Of a stretch of DNA of 5,459 bases, positions 1 through 5,179 are shown piece by piece. Each line of letters begins with the position of its first letter. Position 1 is the first letter of the stretch. The position numbers and the translations under genes were made by a program. The stretch is taken from assembly GCA_045403015.1 (NCBI GenBank), contig JAXIPI010000136.1:1-5459 (forward strand), read 5' to 3'. This DNA is from Gaiellasilicea sp045403015. Its GTDB lineage: Bacteria > Actinomycetota > Thermoleophilia > Gaiellales > Gaiellaceae. Below the pieces are notes generated by a model. That model was not told the origin of the DNA and did no database searches. It saw only the letters and a list, made by a program, of their open reading frames with translations.

Positions 1-13
1 TTGCTGCCACGAT

Positions 14-994
14 CTACGCGGTGACGGGCGCCGACCCGAGCACCTGCTGCTCTGCAGTGACGATCTTGTCCTCGTCCGGGAGCACCCAGGCCTCGAGCGG
101 CTCGCTGTACGGGATCGTCGCGTCGCGCGCAGTGACCTGGACGATCGGGGCCTTCAGCGACGAGAACCCGTGCTCGGCCACCTCGCCGGCGATCACCGTC
201 GAGGCGGACGCATGCCGCGTCGCCTGGTCGACGAGCACGAGCCGCCCGGTCTTGTCGACCGACTCCAGGATCGTCTGCGTGTCCAGCGGCGCGAGCGTGC
301 GCGGGTCGATCACCTCCGCCTGGATCCCCTCCGCGGCCAACTCCTCGGCTGCACCGAGCGCGCGGTCGACCGTCCAGCCGGTGGCGACGATCGTCACGTC
401 GCCCCCTTCCCGCCTGATCGCAGCCTGCCCGAAGGGAACGAGATACTCGCCGTCCGGCACCTCTCCATGCTCGAGGGTCAGTAGGTAGTGGTGCAGGTAG
501 ACGACCGGGTTGTCGTCGCGGATCGCGGTCGCCATCAGGCCCTTGGCGTCGGCGGCGGTGGACGGGACCACAACCTTCAGGCCCGGCACGCCCATGAAGA
601 GCGCGCCGATCGTGCCGGTGTGCTGTCCGGCCCAGCCGGCAGTGAACCCGTAGCCGGCCTTGAGCACCACCGGCACCTTCACCTGGCCGCCGCTCATCGC
701 CCGGAAACGCGGCGCTTCGTTGATCACCTGGTCCATCGCCACGAGCATGAACTCCGCCATGTAGAGCTCTACCACCGGACGGAAGCCCGCCAATGCGGCG
801 CCGATCGCCATGCCGATCTCGGCCGTCTCGGAGATCGGGGTGACACGGACACGGTCCTTGCCGAACGCGTCGACGTACGGCTCGTTCTCGGTCGTGGCCA
901 TGTTCTGGCCGAAGTAGAGGACGGTGTCGTCGCGCTCCATCTCGAGCCTGATCGCCTCGTCGATCGCGGCGATGAAGGGCAGTTCATGTGCCAT
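14..994 (-). CDS. 2-oxoacid/acetoin-type dehydrogenase E1 component, beta subunit
   Basis: The 326-aa product is a full-length E1 beta subunit of a thiamine-diphosphate-dependent dehydrogenase (pyruvate, branched-chain 2-oxoacid or acetoin type), a cytoplasmic protein that forms an alpha2beta2 heterotetramer with the gene just upstream. Visible family marks are TPISE at residues 52-56, whose Glu56 is expected to contact the thiamine aminopyrimidine; GAALAGFRPVVE at 66-77; GQHTG at 123-127 with the expected active-site His125; VPGLKVVVPSTAADAKGL at 136-153; and a C-terminal transketolase-like domain with ATGW (204-207), IDPRTLAPLD (229-238) and ARDATIPYSEPLE (289-301). The ATG at 994 is supported by a perfect AGGAGG ten bases upstream. 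It is last in the visible operon, 21 bp after the alpha gene. No lipoyl E2 or E3 gene is in view; they may lie beyond the left edge. The substrate cannot be decided from sequence, so pdhB, bkdB and acoB are all possible labels. Confidence 0.94.
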   Translation of the reverse strand: MAHELPFIAAIDEAIRLEMERDDTVLYFGQNMATTENEPYVDAFGKDRVRVTPISETAEIGMAIGAALAGFRPVVELYMAEFMLVAMDQVINEAPRFRAMSGGQVKVPVVLKAGYGFTAGWAGQHTGTIGALFMGVPGLKVVVPSTAADAKGLMATAIRDDNPVVYLHHYLLTLEHGEVPDGEYLVPFGQAAIRREGGDVTIVATGWTVDRALGAAEELAAEGIQAEVIDPRTLAPLDTQTILESVDKTGRLVLVDQATRHASASTVIAGEVAEHGFSSLKAPIVQVTARDATIPYSEPLEAWVLPDEDKIVTAEQQVLGSAPVTA

Positions 995-1004
995 GAGTCG
1001 ATCG

Positions 1005-1010
1005 CCTCCT
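1005..1010 (-). promoter_or_regulatory. Shine-Dalgarno site of the E1 beta gene
   Basis: The minus strand reads AGGAGG, a perfect complement to the 16S anti-SD core, ten bases before the ATG at 994. It fixes that start and is the strongest ribosome binding site in the window. Confidence 0.85.
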
Positions 1011-1015
1011 AGGCG

Positions 1016-2056
1016 TCACGCGTAGACGTACTCGAGGGCTGTCTCAACGTCGGGGTACGGACTGTCGAGGCCGAAGCTCACCGCGGCCTGCATCTCCTCG
1101 CGGACCGCCTCGGCGATCTCGTCGGCCTCGGCGGCGGAAAGCATGCCGCCGGCGATGAGCCGCCCGCGGAACGCCGGCACCGGATCGCCCTTCAGGGCAG
1201 CCTCGTACTCCTCGGGGGCGCCGAACTTCTCGATCGCCTCGTGCTCGGGAAAGTGAAGCGGCACGCCGGGCGGCGCGATGATGTTGCCGTGCGCCGAGAG
1301 GCGGTACATCTGCGACTCGATCAGCGTCGGCCCTCCACCCGCCCGGGCGCGCGCCACAGCCGCGCCGACGGTCTCGTAGACGGCGACCGGGTCGCGGCCG
1401 TCGATCGTGACGCCGGGCATGCTGAACGCCATCGCCTTGACAGAGAGATCCTCGCCGTTGGCCCGATTCGCGTCTTCCTGCTCCGTGCGCGTGTGGACGT
1501 TGTAGCCGTTGTTCTCCATCACGTAGACGATCGGGAGCGTCCACAACGCCGCGATGTTCAACGACTCGGAGAACGCGCCCTGCTTGGAGGCGCCGTCGCC
1601 GAAGAAACAGAGGATGACCTGGCCCTGCTTGCGGATCTGCGCCGCCCAGGCCGCGCCGGTCGCGTGCGGGATCCCGGCCGCGACGATCCCCGACGTGCCG
1701 AGGAAGCCGGTGGCGGGGTCGGCGAGGTGCATCGAGCCGCCGATGCCCTTGCACAGGCCGTCCTTGCGGCCGTAGATCTCGGCCATGATCGCCTTGGGGT
1801 CCGTCCCGCGCGCCAGCGGATAGCCGTGGCAGCGATAGGTCGCGAAGAACTGATCGTCGGGACCGAGCGTGGCGATCGACCCGACGATCGACGCCTCGGC
1901 GCCGTCGGCGAGATGTGTGTGCCCGCGGATCACGCCGGGGTGCTCGACGAAGGTGCGCTTGACCCGCTCCTCGAATTCCCGGATGCGCAGCATCTGCTCG
2001 TACATCCAGACGAGCCGGTCGCGGTCGAGCTCCTCAACTCCACTCGGTGCGCTCAT
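1016..2056 (-). CDS. 2-oxoacid/acetoin-type dehydrogenase E1 component, alpha subunit
   Basis: The 346-aa product is the TPP-binding alpha subunit paired with the downstream beta subunit. Marks in order: an N-terminal helix LVWMYEQMLRIREFEERV (15-32), YRCHGYPLARG (74-84, the family's YRxHG with Arg75 and His77), KGIGGSMH (103-110), and the TPP motif opening with GDGASKQG (153-160) and closing with ENN (181-183), which binds Mg2+ and diphosphate. The frame stays open for 46 codons upstream, but the start at 2056 is preferred. That ATG overlaps the upstream stop in an ATGA junction, AGAGGA lies seven bases before it, and the length fits the family (about 320-370 aa). An oddity is the region that usually carries the YRxxGHSxSD phosphorylation/TPP loop, which here reads YRLSAHGNIIAPPGV (251-265), without the SD motif. 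It resembles acetoin-dehydrogenase and pyruvate-dehydrogenase alpha subunits, but the substrate is undetermined. Confidence 0.94.
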   Translation of the reverse strand: MSAPSGVEELDRDRLVWMYEQMLRIREFEERVKRTFVEHPGVIRGHTHLADGAEASIVGSIATLGPDDQFFATYRCHGYPLARGTDPKAIMAEIYGRKDGLCKGIGGSMHLADPATGFLGTSGIVAAGIPHATGAAWAAQIRKQGQVILCFFGDGASKQGAFSESLNIAALWTLPIVYVMENNGYNVHTRTEQEDANRANGEDLSVKAMAFSMPGVTIDGRDPVAVYETVGAAVARARAGGGPTLIESQMYRLSAHGNIIAPPGVPLHFPEHEAIEKFGAPEEYEAALKGDPVPAFRGRLIAGGMLSAAEADEIAEAVREEMQAAVSFGLDSPYPDVETALEYVYA

Positions 2057-2931
2057 GCGGGGATCCTCTCTGGTCCGAATTGGGCAGCCGTCGTCTCGTA
2101 GGCCCGCCTGAAGATCACGTCGATCGGGTTGTTGCGCAGCTCCTCGGACAGCACCTCGACGCCCCATGGACCGGGATAGCCGTGGTCCCGGCAAACCTCG
2201 ACGTAGCCGCGTACGTCGAACTCACCCTCTCCGGGTAGCGCGCGGTGATTCACGGTCTCGTCGACGGGGTCGTCCATGTCGTCGAGCCTGCCGTCGCTCA
2301 GCTCGACCCACGACAGGTACTCGATCGGGATCCGGCGCAGGTCGTCGGGCGCGATGCCCAGCTTTGACATGTGCCAGGTGTCGATCGCAATGCCGCCGTT
2401 CTCGGCTCCCGCGCCGCCGACGACCTGGAGCACGGTGTCGAGGCTGTTCACGTTCACGTCGAACGGCATGAACTCGTACACGATCTTCGCGTCCGTGCGC
2501 TGTGCGGCCTCAGCGCAGAGCTCGCCAAAACGCTCGGTGAGCTGCGAGATCTCGGCCGCGACGCCCGGGATGTTGCCGACCTTGACGTGGTGTGCGTCCA
2601 GGTCGCCGGCGGCGCGGAGGAGCAGCTCCCAGATCTCGTTCGAAGCCGCGCGGCGCTCGTCGTCCTCGTCGAGGAACCAGTCCATGAGGAACTCCAGCTC
2701 AAGGTGGCGCAGGCCGTTGTCGTCGAAGACCTGCTTCAGCTCCCGCAGGCTCCGCGTCTCGAGCACGTGCTGGAGGTCGGCGTGCCAGAGCCCGAGCCCG
2801 CTGAACCCGACCTTGCTCGCTTCGGCGCAGCGGTCGGCCCAGTCGAAGAGGCTCCACTCCCGCCCGACGTGCACGTCGACCGGCCCGGAGACCGTCCAAT
2901 ACAGCCCGACCAGCTCGACGTCGTCGCCCAA
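2053..2931 (-). CDS. TIM-barrel sugar phosphate isomerase/epimerase (AP endonuclease 2 family)
   Basis: The 292-aa product has the size and layout of the xylose-isomerase-like TIM-barrel family, which includes hydroxypyruvate isomerase, inosose dehydratase, L-xylulose-5-phosphate 3-epimerase and 3-dehydroshikimate dehydratase. Barrel strands and probable metal ligands are recognisable: GLGLWH (46-51), LELEF (77-81), HHVKVGN (114-120), IVYEFMPFD (150-158, Glu153), IAIDTWHM (181-188, Asp184 and His187), WVELSDG (208-214, Asp213), NHRALPGEGEFD (228-239) and WGVEVLSEE (256-264, Glu259). These fit a divalent-metal enzyme acting on a hydroxy-keto substrate by proton transfer. The start is TTG: an in-frame TAA, the stop of the upstream gene, lies one codon before it, no ATG or GTG keeps the first strand, and no clear Shine-Dalgarno is seen, so translation is probably coupled. 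Its stop overlaps the E1 alpha start. The exact reaction cannot be named; a dehydratase role is possible. Confidence 0.85.
   Translation of the reverse strand: MGDDVELVGLYWTVSGPVDVHVGREWSLFDWADRCAEASKVGFSGLGLWHADLQHVLETRSLRELKQVFDDNGLRHLELEFLMDWFLDEDDERRAASNEIWELLLRAAGDLDAHHVKVGNIPGVAAEISQLTERFGELCAEAAQRTDAKIVYEFMPFDVNVNSLDTVLQVVGGAGAENGGIAIDTWHMSKLGIAPDDLRRIPIEYLSWVELSDGRLDDMDDPVDETVNHRALPGEGEFDVRGYVEVCRDHGYPGPWGVEVLSEELRNNPIDVIFRRAYETTAAQFGPERIPA
2064..2069 (-). promoter_or_regulatory. Shine-Dalgarno site of the E1 alpha gene
   Basis: The minus strand reads AGAGGA seven bases before the ATG at 2056, inside the 3' end of the isomerase gene. Together with the ATGA stop/start overlap it supports this start over the longer open frame that begins near 2194. 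Confidence 0.65.
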
Positions 2932-2934
2932 CGC

Positions 2935-4305
2935 TTACCGCGGCCGATACGAGGTGCGGGCAACCTCGGCGTAGGGAGCGGGCCCGACGATCGCCCGGAT
3001 CTCGGTTTGCACGTGGCGCTCGACCACGGGTTTGGCCGAGCCGCCTCCCTCCTCGCCCCAGACCAGCGTGACCTCGGTGCCCGGCTCACTCTGGTCGGCG
3101 TCGACCATCGCTAGTGAGAGCATCGAGCTCTCGTTGGAGCTGTACCCCGAGAACGTCGAGACACCGACCATCTTGCCGTCCTTCAGCACCTTGTCGTTCG
3201 GCCACGTCGAGTAGTTGGAGAGTGGCAGATCGATGTACTTCGCCCTGCCTTCCGGCTGGAACATCGTGCCCATCGCGCCAGCGACATCGTCGCCGTTCCA
3301 CGCGAGCGTGACCTTCTTCCGGGTCGGGTTGTCGGCCATCTTCTCGAGCGCTTCCCGCCCGACGAAGTCGTGGTCGAACTTGACGTGGGGCCCGTAGCCG
3401 AGCTCGTACGGCGTCAGGTAGTAGTCCTCGATGTCGTCGGAGTAGTAGCTGCCTCCGAGCGAGCCGGTTCCTTCGTAGCCGGCGGCCGGCAACCAGTCCC
3501 GATACGGCTTCAGCTGCTCACCGGTGAAGACGGCCGGTAGCGGACACGGAATCCACCCCGACTCGAGCGTGTTGGTGGCGTAGACCCTCGAGCCCACCTG
3601 CCGAAGGCCGAACTCCTCGCCTGCTTCGACGATCGCCGCCTTGACCTCGTCCCCTTGGTCCCACGGGCCGAACAGCTCCAGGCCGGGCACACCGGACATG
3701 CCGTGGTGCAGCGCGCGGACATTTCGGCCCGCGACGGTGATCTCGCCCAGATTGAAGAACTTGATCTCCGGCAGCGGCCCGCCGTTGACCTTCTCCAGGA
3801 CCTTGAGCGCATCGGGACCTTGGATCTGGTACCGGTAGAGCTTGCGGCCGGTCGGGTTCACCGCCGAGCGCTCGTCCCGCTCGAACGCGACGTCGTAGCC
3901 GCCCGTCTCGCCGTGGTACTGGACCCAGTTGTGCGCGGAGGGACGCCCGACGAGGTTGAAGAGCTCCTCGTCCAGGTAGAAGAGGATCGCGTCCCCGATC
4001 ACGTAGCCGTCGGGATTGACGGCCACGAACTGCTTCGCCTTGTTGACGGCGAAGGACGCAAAGCTGTTGACGCCGAGATCCGTGAGCAACGTGAGCGCGC
4101 CGGGGCCCTTGATGTACAGGTCCGTCATGTGGTGAGACTGGTCGAAGAGGCAACACGTTTCCTGCCAGGCATGCTGCTCGTCTCGCCAGTTCGAGAACTC
4201 GCTCGGAACCTTCGGGTAGACGTAGGGCCCGATCTGCGAGTTCCGGACCAGCGTCACCGGATCCCCGACCGCCTGTAGCAACGCCTCCAAGCTTTGGGAG
4301 CTCAT
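2935..4305 (-). CDS. GcvT-family, LigM/DesA-like tetrahydrofolate-dependent O-demethylase
   Basis: The 456-aa product has the GcvT/aminomethyltransferase fold and closely resembles, from memory, LigM and DesA, the Sphingobium enzymes that move the O-methyl group of vanillate, 3-O-methylgallate or syringate onto tetrahydrofolate. Shared signatures are RNSQIGPYVYP (21-31), EFSNWRDEQ (36-44), LFDQSHHMTDLYI (53-65), GYVIGDAILFYL (100-111), QIQGPDALKVLEK (160-172), TLESGWIPCPLPAVFTG (246-262), DFVGREALE (313-321) and TRKKVTLAWNGDD (328-340). By my remembered alignment Tyr242 corresponds to the catalytic Tyr247 of LigM, and Tyr30, His59 and Arg121 to its Tyr31, His60 and Arg122 pocket residues. Length also fits, and is above a plain glycine-cleavage T protein (about 370 aa). 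The ATG at 4305 matches the LigM N-terminus; no good Shine-Dalgarno precedes it. It is first in the operon. The substrate is inferred to be a methyl ether, but an N- or S-methyl donor (as in DmdA or dimethylglycine enzymes) is not excluded. Confidence 0.82.
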   Translation of the reverse strand: MSSQSLEALLQAVGDPVTLVRNSQIGPYVYPKVPSEFSNWRDEQHAWQETCCLFDQSHHMTDLYIKGPGALTLLTDLGVNSFASFAVNKAKQFVAVNPDGYVIGDAILFYLDEELFNLVGRPSAHNWVQYHGETGGYDVAFERDERSAVNPTGRKLYRYQIQGPDALKVLEKVNGGPLPEIKFFNLGEITVAGRNVRALHHGMSGVPGLELFGPWDQGDEVKAAIVEAGEEFGLRQVGSRVYATNTLESGWIPCPLPAVFTGEQLKPYRDWLPAAGYEGTGSLGGSYYSDDIEDYYLTPYELGYGPHVKFDHDFVGREALEKMADNPTRKKVTLAWNGDDVAGAMGTMFQPEGRAKYIDLPLSNYSTWPNDKVLKDGKMVGVSTFSGYSSNESSMLSLAMVDADQSEPGTEVTLVWGEEGGGSAKPVVERHVQTEIRAIVGPAPYAEVARTSYRPR

Positions 4306-4311
4306 GGCGCT

Positions 4312-4341
4312 AGTGAACTCGGGCTCCTGCCCGTTTGTCAA
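4312..4341 (-). promoter_or_regulatory. Candidate sigma-70-type promoter of the demethylase/isomerase/E1 operon
   Basis: The minus strand has a perfect TTGACA -35 box (4336-4341), an 18-nt spacer, and a weak -10 TTCACT (4312-4317) that lacks the usual A at position 2. The ATG at 4305 follows after 6 nt, so transcription would start at or next to the start codon and give a leaderless mRNA. This agrees with the lack of a Shine-Dalgarno. The -35 box is convincing, the -10 is not. Confidence 0.4.
4320..4333. promoter_or_regulatory. 14-bp inverted repeat, candidate operator
   Basis: The sequence is CGGGC-TCCT-GCCCG, two perfect 5-bp arms around a 4-nt centre. It lies inside the spacer of the leftward promoter, where a bound regulator would block RNA polymerase. 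IclR-family proteins bind short palindromes of about this size, and the IclR gene starts under 100 bp away. A GC-rich dyad of this length can also arise by chance. Confidence 0.3.
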
Positions 4342-4346
4342 GACGG

Positions 4347-4365
4347 CGTTCCAATTGCTAGGACG
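4347..4365. promoter_or_regulatory. 19-bp imperfect palindrome centred on 4356, second candidate operator
   Basis: The sequence CGTTCCAATTGCTAGGACG has matching outer positions CGT...ACG plus C/G and A/T pairs at positions 5/15 and 7/13, and contains the perfect CAATTG. It is an AT-richer island in GC-rich DNA, overlaps the probable -35 region of the IclR promoter, and is the size of IclR-family operators. The symmetry is imperfect, so the call is tentative. Confidence 0.22.
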
Positions 4366-4377
4366 AGCCGTTACGAT
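4349..4377 (+). promoter_or_regulatory. Candidate promoter of the IclR regulator gene
   Basis: TACGAT (4372-4377) fits the TAnnnT -10 pattern common in high-GC actinobacteria, with a weak TTCCAA -35 candidate (4349-4354) at 17 nt spacing. An ATG lies 6 nt downstream at 4384, so the transcript could be leaderless at 4384, or could have an 18-nt leader with a Shine-Dalgarno serving the ATG at 4402. An alternative -35, TTGTCA at 4335-4340, overlaps the opposite promoter but has no good -10. Confidence 0.3.
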
Positions 4378-4392
4378 CAGCCCATGCCCGCC

Positions 4393-4396
4393 GAGG
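4393..4396 (+). promoter_or_regulatory. Shine-Dalgarno site of the IclR gene
   Basis: GAGG lies five bases before the ATG at 4402. The in-frame ATG at 4384 has no comparable site, and this decided the start chosen for the regulator. Confidence 0.5.
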
Positions 4397-4401
4397 GAAG
4401 C

Positions 4402-5172
4402 ATGGCCACGTCGCAGTCGCTCGAGCGCGGGCTGGCCATCCTCTCCTCGTTCCACCCCGACCGGCCGCTGATCGGTGGCAGCGAGCTCTCGCGCGAGCTC
4501 GACCTGAGCCGGAGCACGGCGCACCGCTACGTCGCCACGCTGGCCAAGCTCGGGTACCTGCAGCAGGACCCCGAGTCGAGGCGATACCGGCTCGGGCCGA
4601 AGGTGCTCGACCTCGGCTTCTCGGCCATCAACTCCATGGACCTGCGGGAGATCTCCGCGCCGCACCTGCGGCTGCTCAGCGACGAGACGGGCTGCACCGT
4701 CAACCTGGCGATCCTCGACGGCACTGACGTCGTCTACATCGACCGCTGCCGGACCGCTCGGCCGCGCCAGCGCGAGATCGACCTCAACCTGCACGTGGGC
4801 GCCCGGCTGCCGGCCTACTGCACGGCGATGGGGAAGGCGATCCTCGCCTTCCTCCCTGCTGGTCGACTGGAGGAGATCATCGAGCGCATCGACTTCGCTC
4901 CACGCGGGCCGAATACGCTCACCGATCCCACTGCGTTCCGGGAGGAGCTGCGCAGGATTCGTGCGTCCGGCATCGCCGTGAACGACGAGGAGCTCGCCTA
5001 CGGCCTGCGGTCGATTGCCGCGCCGATCCACTCGCAGGCGGGCGAGGTACTCGCTGCGGTCAACCTCGCCGTCCACCGCACAATGGTCTCGATGGACGAG
5101 CTGCTCGCACGCTTCGGCCCCGCGGTGATGCGGTCGGCGCACGACATCTCTCTCAGCATGGGACACAGGTAG
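4402..5172 (+). CDS. IclR-family transcriptional regulator, PcaR/PcaU/PobR-like
   Basis: The 256-aa product has the complete IclR architecture. An N-terminal winged helix-turn-helix begins SQSLERGLAIL (4-14), with recognition region ELSRELDLSRSTAHRYV (28-44) and a wing near DPESRRYRLG (56-65). A GAF-like effector domain follows, with LPAYCTAMGKAILAFLP (136-152), INDEE-like VNDEELAYGLRSIAAPI (193-209), and NLAVHRTMVSMDELL (221-235). The LPAYCT and ND-EE-GLRSIA signatures are, from family knowledge, typical of PcaR/PcaU/PobR regulators that sense aromatic acids such as protocatechuate, 4-hydroxybenzoate or beta-ketoadipate. The gene is divergent from the demethylase operon with 96 bp between start codons, so it very probably controls that operon, and perhaps itself. 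The ATG at 4402 is chosen for its Shine-Dalgarno; ATG 4384 would add six residues and suits a leaderless mRNA. The frame is open to 4294, but that start would overlap the opposite gene. Repressor or activator action cannot be told. Confidence 0.93.
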   Translation: MATSQSLERGLAILSSFHPDRPLIGGSELSRELDLSRSTAHRYVATLAKLGYLQQDPESRRYRLGPKVLDLGFSAINSMDLREISAPHLRLLSDETGCTVNLAILDGTDVVYIDRCRTARPRQREIDLNLHVGARLPAYCTAMGKAILAFLPAGRLEEIIERIDFAPRGPNTLTDPTAFREELRRIRASGIAVNDEELAYGLRSIAAPIHSQAGEVLAAVNLAVHRTMVSMDELLARFGPAVMRSAHDISLSMGHR

Positions 5173-5173
5173 G
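5167..5173 (+). promoter_or_regulatory. Shine-Dalgarno site of the acetoacetyl-CoA synthetase gene, overlapping the IclR stop
   Basis: AGGTAGG contains the IclR stop codon TAG (5170-5172) and lies six bases before the CTG at 5180. Its ideal distance from that CTG is the main support for the unusual start codon. Confidence 0.5.
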
Positions 5174-5179
5174 CGCCCT

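Noticed and set aside
488..1012. A plus-strand frame of about 174 codons opposite the E1 beta gene.
   Set aside because: It is a low-complexity His/Arg/Asp/Val shadow of a clearly conserved gene on the other strand and has no recognisable domain.
2057..2194. A 46-residue N-terminal extension of the E1 alpha subunit.
   Set aside because: It lies inside the isomerase gene, is Arg-rich with no family similarity, and the ATGA overlap with AGAGGA upstream marks the start at 2056.
3655..4278. A plus-strand frame of about 207 codons opposite the demethylase gene.
   Set aside because: It is a third-position GC shadow. The minus-strand protein has conserved motifs throughout, so no second gene is supported.
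2935..4305. Reading the GcvT-fold gene as the glycine cleavage system T protein.
   Set aside because: No gcvH or gcvP is adjacent, the protein is about 90 residues longer than typical GcvT, and the motifs match LigM/DesA-type demethylases.
4336..4341. TTG at 4341 as an alternative demethylase start (12 residues longer).
   Set aside because: The codon is part of the perfect TTGACA -35 box, its upstream site is weak, and the ATG at 4305 fits the expected family N-terminus.
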